From NCBI RefSeq assembly GCF_000308695.1, contig NZ_BAGG01000011.1, positions 62,001 through 126,000 of the forward strand: 64,000 nt of DNA, read 5' to 3'. The notes beneath the pieces were generated by a model. It saw nothing but the letters and a program-made list of their open reading frames with translations. It made no database searches and was not told where the DNA came from. Source of the DNA: Nocardia takedensis NBRC 100417 (GTDB lineage: Bacteria > Actinomycetota > Actinomycetes > Mycobacteriales > Mycobacteriaceae). Position 1 is the first letter of the stretch. Each line of letters opens with the position of its first letter. Below are positions 1-11,060 of this stretch, piece after piece. The translations under genes were made by a program, and so were the position numbers.

Positions 1-1
1 G

Positions 2-1522
2 GTCGGCGACCCGTTCACCGAGAAGGTGCTCATCGAGTGCTGCCTCGAGCTCTACGCCGCCGACCTGGTGGTCGGCATCCAGGATCTGGGCGGCGCCGGA
101 CTGTCGTGCGCGACCTCCGAACTCGCCGCGGCGGGCGACGGCGGCATGCGCATCGACCTGACGAAGGTGCCGCTGCGCGCGGCCAACATGACGCCCGCCG
201 AGATCCTGTCCAGCGAGTCGCAGGAACGCATGTGCGCGGTCGTCACCCCCGAGAACGTGGACGCCTTCATGGCGGTCTGCAAGAAATGGGACGTGCTGGC
301 CACCGTCATCGGCGAGGTCACCGACGGCGAGCGCCTGGTGGTCACCTGGCACGGCGAGACGGTGGTGGACGTGCCGCCGCGCACCGTCGCCCACGAAGGC
401 CCGGTCTACGAGCGACCGGTGCGCCGCCCCGACGAGCAGGACGCCCTGATCGCCGACAGCGCCGACACCCTGGACCGGCCGAAGACCGGTGACGAATTGC
501 GCGCCACGCTGCTGAGGATGATCGCCAGCCCGCAACTGTGCAGCCGCAAGTGGATCACCGAACAGTACGACCGCTACGTGCGCGGCAACACCGTGCTCGC
601 CGAACACGCCGACGCGGGCGTCATCCGGATCGATGAGAGCACCGGCCGCGGTATCGCGCTGGCCACCGACGCCTCGGGCCGCTACACCAAACTCGACCCG
701 TACGCGGGTGCGCAACTCGCGCTGGCCGAGGCGTTCCGCAACGTGGCCACCACCGGGGCCACCCCGAAGGCCGTCACCAACTGCCTGAACTTCGGTTCGC
801 CGGAGGACCCGGGCGTGATGTGGCAGTTCCAGCAGGCCGTGCGCGGATTGGCCGACGGCTGTGTCGCGCTGGGCATCCCGGTCACCGGCGGCAACGTCAG
901 CTTCTACAACCAGACCGGTCAGGTCCCCATCCTGCCCACGCCGGTGGTCGGCGTGCTCGGCGTCATCGATGACGTGCACCGCCGCATCCCCACGGGTCTC
1001 GGGCTCGAACCGGGCGAGACGCTGATCCTGCTCGGCGAGACGGCCGACGAGTTCGGCGGCTCGATCTGGGCCCAGGTCGCCCACGATCATCTCGGCGGTG
1101 TGCCGCCGAAGGTGGATTTCGCCCGCGAGCAACTGCTCGCCGACATCCTCGCCTCGGGGTCGCGCGACGGTCTGATCAGCGCCGCGCACGACCTGTCCGA
1201 GGGCGGGCTCGCCCAGACGGTCGTGGAGGCCGCGCTGGCCGGTGAGACCGGTTGCCGGATCCTGCTGCCCGAAGGGGCCGACCCGTTCGTCGCGCTGTTC
1301 TCCGAGAGCGCGGGCCGGGTGCTGGTCGCGGTGCCGCGCACCGAGGAGACCAGGTTCACCAAGATGTGCGACGCGCGCGGTCTGCCGTGGACGCGCATCG
1401 GCGTAGTGGACCAGGGGTCGGACGAGGTCGAGGTGCAGGGGCAGTTCTCGGTGCCGCTCGCGGAGTTGCGCGAGGCGTTCGAGGGCACGCTGCCGAAGCT
1501 GTTCGGGGCCGACGCTCTTTGA
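2..1522 (+). CDS. purL: Phosphoribosylformylglycinamidine synthase subunit PurL (5' partial)
   Basis: C-terminal 506 residues of PurL, the ATP-dependent FGAM synthase of purine synthesis; the gene begins before the window. The visible part opens with the conserved [12 protein letters not shown] and [10 protein letters not shown] stretches and runs through the second AIRS-like half ([42 protein letters not shown]). It ends TGA at 1520-1522, overlapped by the probable TTG start of the next gene. This is the small-type PurL that works with PurS and PurQ, as in mycobacteria, because no glutaminase domain follows. Identification is secure. Confidence 0.96.
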   Translation, partial: VGDPFTEKVLIECCLELYAADLVVGIQDLGGAGLSCATSELAAAGDGGMRIDLTKVPLRAANMTPAEILSSESQERMCAVVTPENVDAFMAVCKKWDVLATVIGEVTDGERLVVTWHGETVVDVPPRTVAHEGPVYERPVRRPDEQDALIADSADTLDRPKTGDELRATLLRMIASPQLCSRKWITEQYDRYVRGNTVLAEHADAGVIRIDESTGRGIALATDASGRYTKLDPYAGAQLALAEAFRNVATTGATPKAVTNCLNFGSPEDPGVMWQFQQAVRGLADGCVALGIPVTGGNVSFYNQTGQVPILPTPVVGVLGVIDDVHRRIPTGLGLEPGETLILLGETADEFGGSIWAQVAHDHLGGVPPKVDFAREQLLADILASGSRDGLISAAHDLSEGGLAQTVVEAALAGETGCRILLPEGADPFVALFSESAGRVLVAVPRTEETRFTKMCDARGLPWTRIGVVDQGSDEVEVQGQFSVPLAELREAFEGTLPKLFGADAL

Positions 1523-3294
1523 GCGCGTCCGGGGCTCGAGAAGTCTCGGATCGTGTCCGCGGCGACGCGGACGGAGTCGTTCGCGTCGTCGAACGGTTCT
1601 TCCATCCCGACTACGTCGGGATCATCGTCGCCACGGTGTTCTTCTCCTGGTCGCTGTCCCCGTCGCTACTACCCCGGGACTGGCTGATCGAAGGGCTGGT
1701 CAGCGGTGTCAACGGGGCCATCGGCTACGGCGTCGGCTGTCTGCTGAGTTGGGCGTTCCGCAAGGCGGTGCTGCCCTGGCTGCGGCGGAAGGTCACACTG
1801 CCCGACGCGTGGCGCGAGCGCTACGAGCGTCGGCCGTCGTGGCTCTCGGGTGCCCTGAAGACGACGATCGTGGTGGCCTGCCTGGTCATCGCGGTGGTGA
1901 TGCTGCTGATCTCCGCGCGCTGGCAGCGCGAGATCTTCGACCTGATGGGCATGGAGACCGGTACCACCCCCGGCTTCCTGCGTACGGGGTTGCTGAGCGC
2001 GGCGGTGGCGGCCGTGCTCATCGGGGCGTTCCGGTCGGCACGCCGCTTCGTGCGCTGGGTGTCGGCCGAATTGATGAAATGGGTGCACATCCCACGGTCG
2101 ATCGCGCAGCCCGCCGGGTTCCTGATCGTCGCGGTGCTGGCGATCCTGCTGTTCAACGGCGTGCTCAGCAAGCTGTTCTTCGACGTCGCGAATTCGGCGT
2201 TCAGCGTTCGCAACAGCAACACCTCCGAGAACGCCGTGCAGCCGCAACAGCCGGAGCGTTCGGGGAGTCCGCAATCGCTCGCGCCGTGGGACACCCTCGG
2301 GTCGGAGGGCCGCTGGTTCGTCTCCTACGGTCCGGACGCGGCCGCGATCCAGGGCGTCACCGGACGGCCCGCCCGCGAACCCATCCGCGTGTACACGGGT
2401 CTGGAGTCGGCCCCCGACCCGGAGGCGCAGGCCGATCTCGCCGTCGCCGAACTGGAACGCACCGCGGCCTTCGAGCGCGAGGCGCTGGTCGTGGTGACCA
2501 CCACGGGCACCGGCTGGGTCGATTCCAGCAGCGCGGAATCGGTGGAGTTGATGTTCGGCGGTGACACCGCGATCGTCGCCACCCAGTACTCGTATCTGCC
2601 CAGCGTGCTGTCGTTCCTGTCGGACAAGGACAAGGCCACCACCGCCGGGCGACTGCTGTTCGACAAGGTCTACGAGCGCTGGTCGGCCCGCCCCGCCGAG
2701 GACCGGCCGAAACTGCTGGTCTACGGCGAGAGCTTGGGTTCGCAGGGGTCCGAGGGCGCCTTCTCCGGATTGGCCGACATCCGCAACCGCACCGACGGCG
2801 TCCTGTGGGTCGGCCCGCCGAACTCCAACCGTCTGTGGCGCGAATTCGTCACCCGGCGCGATCCCGGCACGCCGGAGATCCTGCCCGTCGTCTCCGACGG
2901 CTTCGCGGTGCGCTTCGCCGACAAGGGCCTCGACCTGGGTGCACCCGGTGCGACCTGGCTGGACCCGCGCATCGTCTACCTCCAGCACGCCTCCGATCCG
3001 GTGGTGTGGTGGTCGCCGGATCTGCTGTTCCGCGAACCGGATTGGCTGCGCGAACCGCGCGGTCCCGACGTGTCCTCGCGGATGTCGTGGTATCCGATCG
3101 TCACGTTCTGGCAGGTGGCGGCGGATCTGCCGCGGGCGCAGAAGGTGGCCGACGGACACGGCCACAATTACGGGTCGCTGGTGCTCGACGCCTGGGCCGC
3201 CGTCGCGCAGCCACCGGACTGGTCGGCCGACGTCGCCGCCCGCGCCCGCGCCTACCTGGCGGAATCCGCCGCCCGCGAACACGAACTCAAATAG
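1519..3294 (+). CDS. Membrane-anchored alpha/beta-hydrolase family protein (paralogue 1)
   Basis: 591 aa. Four to five hydrophobic segments in the N-terminal third ([60 protein letters not shown]) precede a soluble alpha/beta-hydrolase domain. The nucleophile elbow is YGESLGSQG near residue 403. The likely acid lies in HASDPVVWW and the histidine in DGHGHNYGS. The family (Abhydrolase_9 type) is common in mycolata but its substrate is unknown to me. No ATG or GTG fits in frame before the first membrane segment, so the TTG at 1519, which overlaps the purL stop, is the likely start. The next large gene is a close paralogue. Confidence 0.85.
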   Translation: MSASGAREVSDRVRGDADGVVRVVERFFHPDYVGIIVATVFFSWSLSPSLLPRDWLIEGLVSGVNGAIGYGVGCLLSWAFRKAVLPWLRRKVTLPDAWRERYERRPSWLSGALKTTIVVACLVIAVVMLLISARWQREIFDLMGMETGTTPGFLRTGLLSAAVAAVLIGAFRSARRFVRWVSAELMKWVHIPRSIAQPAGFLIVAVLAILLFNGVLSKLFFDVANSAFSVRNSNTSENAVQPQQPERSGSPQSLAPWDTLGSEGRWFVSYGPDAAAIQGVTGRPAREPIRVYTGLESAPDPEAQADLAVAELERTAAFEREALVVVTTTGTGWVDSSSAESVELMFGGDTAIVATQYSYLPSVLSFLSDKDKATTAGRLLFDKVYERWSARPAEDRPKLLVYGESLGSQGSEGAFSGLADIRNRTDGVLWVGPPNSNRLWREFVTRRDPGTPEILPVVSDGFAVRFADKGLDLGAPGATWLDPRIVYLQHASDPVVWWSPDLLFREPDWLREPRGPDVSSRMSWYPIVTFWQVAADLPRAQKVADGHGHNYGSLVLDAWAAVAQPPDWSADVAARARAYLAESAAREHELK

Positions 3295-3309
3295 CCGCGC
3301 ACGGGCGGT

Positions 3310-3365
3310 GATGCCCACCCGACGGGTCGGGACCCCTCGTTCACCCGGCTCGCCGGGTGGGCATC
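3310..3365. terminator. Bidirectional hairpin between convergent genes
   Basis: A perfect 12-bp stem, GATGCCCACCCG at 3310-3321 and its complement at 3354-3365, lies between the plus-strand hydrolase and the minus-strand YiaAB protein. The loop is long (32 nt) and there is no U-tract, as is usual in actinomycetes. Confidence 0.55.
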
Positions 3366-3376
3366 GATTCGGTTGG

Positions 3377-3664
3377 TCAGACGGTCTTGAACGGATCGTG
3401 TTCGGAGACCAGCTTCTCCAGTCGGGCCTGATCGACCCGTACGGTCAACGACGCGGCCTCGTGTTGATCGCGCACCACCTTGGCCAGGGTGAAGGAACTG
3501 GTCACCAGGAACAGCACCGTCATCCCGAGGAAGCCGCGCTGCCAGACGTCCAGCGGGAGATAGAAGATGCCGACGCCCGCCCCGAACAAGCTGATGCCGA
3601 ACGCGATCGCGGCCTGCGCCACATAGGCCGAGGTGCTGCGCGGCCGGGCGTTTGGTGTGCTCAT
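3377..3664 (-). CDS. YiaA/YiaB-type two-helix membrane protein
   Basis: 95 aa. Two hydrophobic helices (YVAQAAIAFGISLFGAGVGIFYL and RGFLGMTVLFLVTSSFTLAKVV) are followed by RDQHEA and a short charged tail. The Gly-rich first helix, the W-x-RGF turn and the Lys-Val-Val-Arg-Asp end fit the YiaAB family of small inner-membrane proteins of unknown role. The ATG at 3664 has GGTGG six bases upstream; an in-frame GTG lies two codons earlier. It stands alone between the two hydrolase paralogues on the opposite strand. Confidence 0.75.
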   Translation of the reverse strand: MSTPNARPRSTSAYVAQAAIAFGISLFGAGVGIFYLPLDVWQRGFLGMTVLFLVTSSFTLAKVVRDQHEAASLTVRVDQARLEKLVSEHDPFKTV

Positions 3665-3837
3665 GCCCACCAGTGTGCGGTCGCGACCCGGCCCGGCGGG
3701 CGCGTGGAACTACTCGAGCGGGCTGGGTAGTTGTCGCGCGATATCCGGGCTCCGACGGTGTGATCTGCGGCCCACCGCACCGCGTGGCGACCCCGCCTAC
3801 CCGACCCGCGCGCGGACCGGCCCGCCATACTGTTCGG

Positions 3838-5571
3838 ATGTTCGGCTCGGCAACGACCCTCGCGACGCTGCGGACCCGCGGCGTCGCGCTGGTGCGGCGC
3901 GCCGAGGACATCATCGACCTCAACTACGTGGGTCTGGTGGTCGCGACACTGTTCTTCGCCCTGTCGGTGACGCCTTCACTCGTGCCACGCGACTGGATGT
4001 TCCAGGGCCTGATCAGCGGGATCAACGCGGCGCTCGGCTACGGACTCGGCTGCCTGCTCGAGTGGGGTTACCGGGTGTGGATCCGGCCGCGCGTCCCGCT
4101 CGGCCCGCCGCCGCCCTGGGTCGCCTACGCGGTGAAGACCGCCGTGCTCACCACCTGCGCGCTGGCGGCGGCGCTGATGTTGGTGCAGTCGGCGCGCTGG
4201 CAGCGCGAGATCACCGCGCTGATGGGCATGGTCGGCACCGAGACCGCCGCCTACCTGCGCACCGGCGGGCTCAGCCTCGCGGTCGGCGCCGCGGTGGTCG
4301 CGGTCTACCGCACGGTGCGCGAGATCGTGCTGTTCCTGGCGCGTCAGCTCAACCGGTGGGTGAAGATCCCGCGCGAACTCGCACCGACCGCGGGCGTCCT
4401 GCTGCTGGTCGTGCTGACGGTCACGCTGTTCAACGGCGTCGCCTCCCGCGCGTTCTTCGCCGTCGCGAATTCGGCGTTCAGCGTCCGCAACGACCACACC
4501 TCGCCCAACGCCGTGCAGCCCCAGTTGCCGGAGCGTTCGGGCAGTCCGCAGTCGCTGGCACCGTGGGAGACCCTCGGGTTCGAGGGGCGGTGGTTCGTCT
4601 CGCACGGGCCGACCAGGAGTCGGATCGCGGCGGTCACCGGAGCGCAGGCGCTGGAGCCGATCCGGACCTACGTCGGGCTCGAATCGATGCGCGAGGGCGT
4701 CGACCAAGCCGCACTGGCGGTCGACGAACTCGAGCGCGCGGGCGGATTCGATCGGAGGGTGCTGGTCGTGGTCACCACCACGGGCACCGGATGGGTGAAT
4801 TCGATGGCGGTGGGGGCCGTCGAGTACATGTACGGCGGGGACACCGCGATCGTGGCCACCCAGTACTCGTATCTGCCCAGTGTGCTGTCGTTCTTGTCGG
4901 ACAAGGAGAAGGCGGCCGCCGCGGGCCGCGACCTGTTCGACGCCGTGTACCAGAGGTGGTCCGCGCGCCCGCAGGACAAGCGGCCGAAGCTGTTCGTCTA
5001 CGGGGAGAGCCTGGGGTCCCAGGGCTCGGAGGCGGCCTTCGACGGGCTCGCGGACCTGCGCGCCAAGGTCGACGGCGCGCTGTGGGTGGGACCGCCCAAC
5101 TCCAATCGCCTGTGGGATCAGCTCATCTCGCGCCGCGACCCGGGTTCGCGGGAGGTCGAGCCGATCTACGCCGACGGTCTGGTGGTCCGATTCGCCTCCG
5201 ACAGTGACGATCTCGCGCGACCCGACACCGAATGGCGACCGCCGCGCATCGCCTACCTCCAGCACGCCTCCGACCCGATCGTCTGGTGGTCGACGGATCT
5301 GATCTTCTCCCAACCGGATTGGCTGTCCGAACCGCGCGGCTCGGATGTGTCCACGCAGATGCGCTGGTGGCCGTTCGTGACGTTCTGGCAGGTCGCCGCC
5401 GATCTCACCAACGCCCAGGGCGTCTCCGACGGCCACGGGCACCGCTACGGCAGCCTGGTGCTCGACGGTTGGGCCGCCATAGCGGAACCGCCGGGCTGGA
5501 ATCCCGAACTGGCCGAACGCATCCGGTTCCAGTTGGAGTCGGCCGAGGACTACGAGCGGGAGACCAAATGA
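3838..5571 (+). CDS. Membrane-anchored alpha/beta-hydrolase family protein (paralogue 2)
   Basis: 577 aa, colinear with the gene at 1519-3294 over its whole length. Shared blocks include [86 protein letters not shown] (nucleophile Ser near residue 391), LQHASDPIVWW and DGHGHRYGS. The N-terminal third holds four to five membrane segments. The ATG at 3838 is the first start matching the paralogue; longer readings upstream lack homology. The stop overlaps the next gene as ATGA, suggesting co-translation with the CPBP protein. Catalytic residues are visible, but the substrate is unknown. Confidence 0.87.
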   Translation: MFGSATTLATLRTRGVALVRRAEDIIDLNYVGLVVATLFFALSVTPSLVPRDWMFQGLISGINAALGYGLGCLLEWGYRVWIRPRVPLGPPPPWVAYAVKTAVLTTCALAAALMLVQSARWQREITALMGMVGTETAAYLRTGGLSLAVGAAVVAVYRTVREIVLFLARQLNRWVKIPRELAPTAGVLLLVVLTVTLFNGVASRAFFAVANSAFSVRNDHTSPNAVQPQLPERSGSPQSLAPWETLGFEGRWFVSHGPTRSRIAAVTGAQALEPIRTYVGLESMREGVDQAALAVDELERAGGFDRRVLVVVTTTGTGWVNSMAVGAVEYMYGGDTAIVATQYSYLPSVLSFLSDKEKAAAAGRDLFDAVYQRWSARPQDKRPKLFVYGESLGSQGSEAAFDGLADLRAKVDGALWVGPPNSNRLWDQLISRRDPGSREVEPIYADGLVVRFASDSDDLARPDTEWRPPRIAYLQHASDPIVWWSTDLIFSQPDWLSEPRGSDVSTQMRWWPFVTFWQVAADLTNAQGVSDGHGHRYGSLVLDGWAAIAEPPGWNPELAERIRFQLESAEDYERETK

Positions 5572-6224
5572 GCCGGTTGCGGCTCGCCGCCGCCGTGGTC
5601 GCGCCGCTGCTGTGGAGCAACGTCGTGCGCCCGGCCCTGCCGCTGGACCAGCGCGGACGCACCGCGGTCAACGCCGCGTTCGCCACCGGCTACGCGGCCG
5701 TACTGGGCGGTGCGCCGCGCTGGTGCGCGCCGCGCGGTCTGCGCTACGGCGCGTTCGCAGCCGCCGGGGTCACCGCGGGTTACGCGCTCGCCGTCGCCGT
5801 TCCCGCGCTGCGCGCCGGGCTGGCCGTCTTCGCCGCCCGCGACGCGGACACCGACCCGCTCGAATGGGTGACCGTGCACATCCCGCTGGGCACCGTCTAC
5901 AGCGAGGAACTGATCTTCCGCGCCACCCTCGACCCCTTGCTGGACCAAGCCCTCGGCTCCCGACTCGGCCCCGTCGCCGCCGCCGGTGTCTTCGGCCTCT
6001 GGCATATCGCCCCGGCCCGAGCGGCCGGCGACAACGTCCCGCTCACCGTCCTCACCACCGGCGCGGGCGGCCTGCTGTTCGGCCTGCTCGCCCGCCGCGC
6101 GGGCAGCGCCACCGCCCCGGCCCTCCTGCACCTGGCCCTCAACGCGGGCGGAGTGCTCGCCCCCCGCCTCGCCCGCGCCCTCCTCGCGCCCGACACCCCC
6201 GCCGATCGGACGGACCAGCTGTGA
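5568..6224 (+). CDS. CPBP-family intramembrane metalloprotease-like protein
   Basis: 218 aa, strongly hydrophobic, about six membrane segments. It carries the three CPBP/Abi motifs in order: the glutamate pair in TVYSEELIFRATL (near residue 110), FGLWHIAPA, and HLALNAGG. These are the residues used by Rce1-type intramembrane proteases. It starts on an ATGA overlap with the upstream hydrolase, so the two are probably made together. Family members mature prenylated or secreted peptides, or confer immunity to them; no such peptide gene is obvious nearby. Confidence 0.85.
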   Translation: MSRLRLAAAVVAPLLWSNVVRPALPLDQRGRTAVNAAFATGYAAVLGGAPRWCAPRGLRYGAFAAAGVTAGYALAVAVPALRAGLAVFAARDADTDPLEWVTVHIPLGTVYSEELIFRATLDPLLDQALGSRLGPVAAAGVFGLWHIAPARAAGDNVPLTVLTTGAGGLLFGLLARRAGSATAPALLHLALNAGGVLAPRLARALLAPDTPADRTDQL

Positions 6225-6257
6225 TGTCCGGGGAGGTTGTCCCGCCCCGGGCATCAC
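6221..6257. terminator. Hairpin overlapping the CPBP stop codon
   Basis: A 13-bp stem (6221-6233 with 6245-6257, one G-U pair) lies between convergent genes and contains the TGA of the upstream gene. Confidence 0.55.
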
Positions 6258-6284
6258 GACCAGCGGGAGTGGGCGACACAGGCA

Positions 6285-6632
6285 TCACTGGTGTGCGGAG
6301 CCCGAGTGCAGGAAGGTCAGCAACCTCGTCACGTAGCCTCGTTCGTCCGTGTCGGCGCACGGGCCGTCGACCGCGGCGTCCGCACCGCTGCCGCTGGGCA
6401 GGCCGGGGTATACCGAGAGGGCGACGACCGCCCCCAGTTCCGCGCCGATGTCCAGGACGGCCGATCCGGTGCCGTTGAACTGGACCATCGGCCCGTTGAA
6501 GCAATCGGGCACCACCTCGGCGCTGCCCGAGCTCGGACTGTCGACCAGTGCCAATCCCTCGGCCCGCGCGGGCGCTGTCGCGACAGCGGTGGCGGCGGCC
6601 AGGACGAGACCGGTGGTGAGAAGTCGTTTCAT
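6285..6632 (-). CDS. Small secreted protein
   Basis: 115 aa. It begins with a classic Sec signal peptide (MKRLLTTGLVLAAATAVATAPARA, cleavage likely after ARA near residue 24). The mature part of about 90 residues is Gly/Ala/Ser-rich with two cysteines (VVPDCFNG and DGPCADTD), which could form one disulfide. No family recognised. It is monocistronic on the minus strand, convergent with the CPBP gene. Confidence 0.7.
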   Translation of the reverse strand: MKRLLTTGLVLAAATAVATAPARAEGLALVDSPSSGSAEVVPDCFNGPMVQFNGTGSAVLDIGAELGAVVALSVYPGLPSGSGADAAVDGPCADTDERGYVTRLLTFLHSGSAHQ

Positions 6633-6904
6633 GCGAATTCCTCTGCGACCGAAGCATTCCGATACATCACGTCGGAGAACTCACAGTAGGCAGCGGCAAA
6701 GGTGAAACGTAATCATTTCGGAATAGTGCGCACTGTGATGCGCGCCACATAGGAACGAAGAAGGGCTCGCTGAGCGGCCGGCGCCGTTTGAGCCCACCGA
6801 GAGCCGTCGATGGGCTCGCGCCGGCGATTCGACCGGCACCCTGAGAATCGGAACCGCCCGCGACAGCGGCAATGCGCCGTCCGCGCCTCGGTAGGCTCGG
6901 CCGG

Positions 6905-7300
6905 GTGGCTGGACGTGGAAGTGTGGACGCGGGGGAGTTGCGGGCGGCGGTGGACGCGGTGAGCGCGTGGTTGCTCGACGGCGCGGCGGAAAAGCCGGGG
7001 CGCAGCGTCCTGGGGGCGGCGGTGCGGGCGACCGCGCGGACGTTGGCCTCGATCGCGCCCGGACATTCGGTGGAGGTCAGGGTGCCGCCGTTCGTGGCGG
7101 TGCAGTGTGTGCAGGGTCCGCGGCACACCCGGGGGACGCCGCCGAACGTGGTGGAGACCGATCCGCGCACGTGGTTGCTGCTGGCGACGGGGTTGCTGGA
7201 GTTCGACGCGGCGGTGGAGTCGGGGGCGGTGTCGGCGTCGGGAAGCCGGGCGGGGGAGATCGCGCAGTGGATGCCGATCGCCCGCCCGGCCCGTCCTTGA
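6905..7300 (+). CDS. SCP-like (sterol-carrier family) protein, Rv0807-type
   Basis: 131 aa from the GTG at 6905. The motif run VEVRVPPFVAVQCVQG, RHTRGTPPNVVETD, TWLLLATG and SGSRAGEIAQWMPI is the bacterial SCP fold seen in the Rv0807 family that sits beside purF in mycobacteria. Function is unproven; family members may bind lipids. An ATG eleven codons upstream (6872) would add an Arg-rich tail and is the alternative start. It converges with the ABC exporter with only four bases between the two stops. Confidence 0.78.
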   Translation: MAGRGSVDAGELRAAVDAVSAWLLDGAAEKPGRSVLGAAVRATARTLASIAPGHSVEVRVPPFVAVQCVQGPRHTRGTPPNVVETDPRTWLLLATGLLEFDAAVESGAVSASGSRAGEIAQWMPIARPARP

Positions 7301-7304
7301 CCGC

Positions 7305-10300
7305 TCAGGCGCGCGCGGGTTCGCGTCCGTCGCCGACGTAGGCGGCCCACAGATCCCGGTACGGTCCCGCTTCGGCGAGCAGGTCGGTGTGGGTGCCGAC
7401 CTGGAGCAACCGCCCCGCCCCCACGACCGCGACCAGGTCGGCGTCGGCGGCGGTCGCCAACCGGTGCGCGACGACGATCGTGGTGCGACCCGCGGTGAGC
7501 ACGTCCACGGCGGCGCGCACCCGCGCCTCGGTCGCCAGATCGAGGGAGGCGGTCGCCTCGTCCAGGATCAGGATGTCGGGTTCGACGAGTTGCGCGCGGG
7601 CCAGTGCGAGCAGTTGGCGTTGACCGGCCGACAGGTTGCGTCCGTGTTCGCCGATCGGTTGGTAGTACCCGTGTTCGAGCGCGGCGATCATCTCGTGCGC
7701 GCCGACCGCCCGCGCGGCCCATTCGATATCGGCCGGTCCGGCGTCGGGGCGTCCGTAGGCGATGGCGGCGCGCACGGTGTCGCCGAACAGGAACGGTTCC
7801 TGCGGCACCACGCCGAGCCGTTTGCGGAATTCCGGCAACCGGTAGTCGCGCAGGTCGGTTCCGTCGACGAGGACCGCGCCCGCGGTGGGGTCGTAGTACC
7901 GGGCGATCAGTTTGACCAGCGTGGATTTCCCCGCGCCGGTCTCGCCGACCAGCGCGACCGTGTGCCCGGCCGGGATGCGCAGGTCGACGTCGGAGAGGAC
8001 CGGTTCGGCGTCGGCGTCGTAGGCGAATCCCAGTCCGCGCAGGACGATCTCGCCGCGCAGTCCGTCGACCGGTCGCGCCGACGGCGAATCAGGGGTGTCG
8101 ACCTCGGTGCGGAACAACTCGCCGAGTCGGTTCACCCCGACCACGGCCTGCTGATAGCTGTCGAAGACCTGCGAGAGTTGTTGGATGGGCGCGAACAGCA
8201 GGTCGATGTAGAGCAGGAACGCGATGAGTGTGCCGACGGTGATGACGTCGGCGCGGACCTGGTGCACACCCACGGCCAGCACGGCCGCGGTCGCGCACAC
8301 CGACAGCAGTTCGATGAACGGGAAGAACACCGCCATCAGGACCTGACTGCGCAGGCGCGCGTTCCGGTAGGCCCAGGACCGCCGCTCGAATTCGGCCTGG
8401 TTGCGGGCTTCCCGGCGATACGCCTGGGTGACCTCGATGGTGTCGACGTTCTCCTGGAGGTAGGCGTTGACCGCGCTGACCCGTTCGCGCGCCAGGTTGT
8501 AGGCGGGGGTGGAGGCCCGCCGGAACAGCACCGTCGCGACCGCGAGCAGCGGCAGCAGGATCAGCACGACCGGCGCGAGGTCGGCGTCGACCACCAGCAG
8601 CGCCACCACGACGCCCGCGATGGTCATCGAACTGGTCAGCGCGGTGGCAAGGCCGGTCTGGAGGAAGGCCGAGAGACCGTCGACGTCGGAGGTCATCCTG
8701 GTCATGATCCGGCCGCCGAGTTCGCGTTCGTAGTAGCGCAACCCGAGGCGTTGCAGGTGCGCGAACGCCTTGACGCGCAGTCCGTAGATCAGCCGTTCAC
8801 TGGCTCGTCCGGCGACCCGCACCTGCGCGATGGTCAGCAACCAGTCGAGTACCGCGACCGCCAGTGCGGCGCCCGCCGCGATCAGCAATACGTCGCGCGC
8901 CCCGGCCAGAACCCCGTGGTCGATGCCGTAGCGGACCAGGAACGGGACCAGGATCTGGGCGAAGGCGTCCAGCGCGACCAGCGCCAGACCGGCCAGCAGC
9001 GGTGCGCGGAACGGACGCAGCAGACGACCCAGATCGAATGCGCGGTCGGGCGTGTGCGAGAAGCTCTCGGGCACCTCGGGTTCGCCGCGCAGCGGCGGCA
9101 GACTCTCGATGAGCGCGCGCACGTCGCCGCTGGGCGGCGCCGAACTCATCATGCCGCCGCCGCCCGCGCGCCCGAGTCCGGTGGGCGCGCCCGCCGCGCG
9201 TTGGGCGAAGGCGGTGGCCGCCTGTTCCAGTGCGCGGGTGGTGGAGTCGTCATCGATGCCCGCGGGTTCGACCCACAACGGCGCGGTGGGTTGCCGTGTC
9301 CGGGTGGCGTGCGCGTCGCCGATGCCGTCGACCTCGGGCGGGGTGAACAGGGCGCGGAACAGGTCGCCGGATTCGCGCAGGTGTTCCAGGGTGCCGGATT
9401 CGGCGACACGCCCGCCGTCGAGCACCACGACCCGGTCGGCGAGGCCGAGGGTCGAGATGCGGTGCGCCACGACGAGGGTGGTGCGGCGGCGCACCTCGCC
9501 CGCGATCCTGGCGAAGATCTGCTCCTCCACCCTGGCGTCGATGGCCGAGGTGGCGTCGTCGAGGACCAGCACGGGCGCGTCGGTGAGCAGGGCCCGCGCG
9601 AGCGCGATCCGCTGGCGCTGACCGCCGGAGAGTCGCTGTCCGCGTTCGCCGATCCTGGTGTCGAGGCCCTCGGGCAGGTTGCGGACGAACTCGTCGGCGG
9701 CGGCCAGGTGCAGCGTGTGCCAGACGCGGTCGTCGTCGGCGTCGGGGTCACCGTAGGCGACGTTGGCGCGCACGGTGTCGGCCATCAGTTGGGTGTCCTC
9801 GAACACCATCGCCACCCGGGCCCGGACGTCGGGCATCCGCTTGATGTCGACGCCGTCGAACAGCACCGCGCCCGCGTCCGGATCGACCAGGCGCGGGATC
9901 AGGTGCGCGAGGGTGGATTTACCGCTGCCCGCACCGCCCGCGATCGCCACGGTGTGCCCGGATTCGACGGTGAGATCGAGGCCGTCGAGCACGGTGGTGG
10001 CGTCGAAGGCGAAACGGACGCCGCGGAATTCGATGCTCGGCGGGGTCGTGTCGGTGGCGGGCGCGGCGGCCGACACCGTGGGCGGCGCCGGCGCTTCGAT
10101 GACTTCGCGCACCCGGTCCAGCGAGGCACGGCCCTGCTGGCTGACCGACAGCAGCATCGAGAACTGCCGGATCGGGCTGACGAACGCGCCCAGATAGGTC
10201 ATGAACGCCAGGAAGGTGCCCAGTGACACGGACTGCCGCAGCGCGAGCAAACCGCCGACGACCAGGATCAGCGCCTGGCCGATCGCGGGCACGGCCTGCA

Positions 10301-11060
10301 TGGCCGGGGTGAAACGGCTGGTGATGCGCGTCACGCGCAGGCGCGAGCGGTACAGGTCACGCGCCGCGCCCGCGAGTCCGTCGAGTTCGTGGCGTTCCTG
10401 CCCGAAGCCCTTCACCACGCGCACGCCCGCGACGGCCGCCTCCACCCGGATCGCGACCTCGGCGGCCCTGGCCTGGGTGTCCCAGTTCGCGGGGAACAGT
10501 TCGCGCTGGCTGCGGCGGGTGATGAACCACAGCGCGGGCACCACCAACAGCGCGATCACTGTCAGCGCCGGTGACATCGACGCCATCAGCACCAGCACCG
10601 CGATCAGCAGCGTCACGTTGCCGAACACGATCGGCAGCAGTTGCAGGAACATCTGGATCAACGTGACGTCGGTGATCGCGCGGCTGACCACCTGACCGGT
10701 CTGCAACCGCGCCTGCGCGCGCCCGTCCAGACGCAACAGCGCCGCGAACAGGTCGCGGCGCAGGTCGTGCTGTACGCCCAGGGACAGTTTCGACGAACTG
10801 ACCCGGCGCAGATAGGAGCAGCCGAACCGGATCAGGCCGAGCGCGAGCAGCAGCGCCGCCCACGGCACGACCGAGGCGGCGGTGGTGGTCAACGTGTCGA
10901 CCACGTGCCGCACGATCAGCGGCAGCGCCGCGGTGAGCAGGGCGGCGGCCACCGCGCCCACCGCTGCCCCCGCCACCAGGCGCGGATGCGCCAGGCAGCG
11001 GCGGGCCAGATAGCCCAGCCAGCCGCCCGACGCCGGACTACAGGCTTCCGGGTCGCTCAT
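7305..11060 (-). CDS. Fused full-length ABC multidrug exporter (TMD-NBD-TMD-NBD)
   Basis: 1251 aa: two complete half-transporters in one chain. The first half has six membrane segments, then Walker [10 protein letters not shown] near residue 373, signature LSGGQRQR near 477 and Walker [11 protein letters not shown] linker of about 130 residues rich in Pro/Gly/Ala follows. The second half has Walker [10 protein letters not shown] near 1037, signature LSAGQRQ near 1142 and Walker [11 protein letters not shown]. The layout matches the mycobacterial exporter Rv0194. The ATG at 11060 overlaps the monooxygenase stop as ATGA, so the pair is coupled. Walker B of NBD1 ends DD rather than DE, so that ATP site is probably degenerate or slow. 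Confidence 0.92.
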   Translation of the reverse strand: MSDPEACSPASGGWLGYLARRCLAHPRLVAGAAVGAVAAALLTAALPLIVRHVVDTLTTTAASVVPWAALLLALGLIRFGCSYLRRVSSSKLSLGVQHDLRRDLFAALLRLDGRAQARLQTGQVVSRAITDVTLIQMFLQLLPIVFGNVTLLIAVLVLMASMSPALTVIALLVVPALWFITRRSQRELFPANWDTQARAAEVAIRVEAAVAGVRVVKGFGQERHELDGLAGAARDLYRSRLRVTRITSRFTPAMQAVPAIGQALILVVGGLLALRQSVSLGTFLAFMTYLGAFVSPIRQFSMLLSVSQQGRASLDRVREVIEAPAPPTVSAAAPATDTTPPSIEFRGVRFAFDATTVLDGLDLTVESGHTVAIAGGAGSGKSTLAHLIPRLVDPDAGAVLFDGVDIKRMPDVRARVAMVFEDTQLMADTVRANVAYGDPDADDDRVWHTLHLAAADEFVRNLPEGLDTRIGERGQRLSGGQRQRIALARALLTDAPVLVLDDATSAIDARVEEQIFARIAGEVRRRTTLVVAHRISTLGLADRVVVLDGGRVAESGTLEHLRESGDLFRALFTPPEVDGIGDAHATRTRQPTAPLWVEPAGIDDDSTTRALEQAATAFAQRAAGAPTGLGRAGGGGMMSSAPPSGDVRALIESLPPLRGEPEVPESFSHTPDRAFDLGRLLRPFRAPLLAGLALVALDAFAQILVPFLVRYGIDHGVLAGARDVLLIAAGAALAVAVLDWLLTIAQVRVAGRASERLIYGLRVKAFAHLQRLGLRYYERELGGRIMTRMTSDVDGLSAFLQTGLATALTSSMTIAGVVVALLVVDADLAPVVLILLPLLAVATVLFRRASTPAYNLARERVSAVNAYLQENVDTIEVTQAYRREARNQAEFERRSWAYRNARLRSQVLMAVFFPFIELLSVCATAAVLAVGVHQVRADVITVGTLIAFLLYIDLLFAPIQQLSQVFDSYQQAVVGVNRLGELFRTEVDTPDSPSARPVDGLRGEIVLRGLGFAYDADAEPVLSDVDLRIPAGHTVALVGETGAGKSTLVKLIARYYDPTAGAVLVDGTDLRDYRLPEFRKRLGVVPQEPFLFGDTVRAAIAYGRPDAGPADIEWAARAVGAHEMIAALEHGYYQPIGEHGRNLSAGQRQLLALARAQLVEPDILILDEATASLDLATEARVRAAVDVLTAGRTTIVVAHRLATAADADLVAVVGAGRLLQVGTHTDLLAEAGPYRDLWAAYVGDGREPARA

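Noticed and set aside
1252..1518. Upstream extension of the first hydrolase gene into purL
   Set aside because: The extension is antiparallel in frame to conserved purL codons and has no hydrolase-family similarity.
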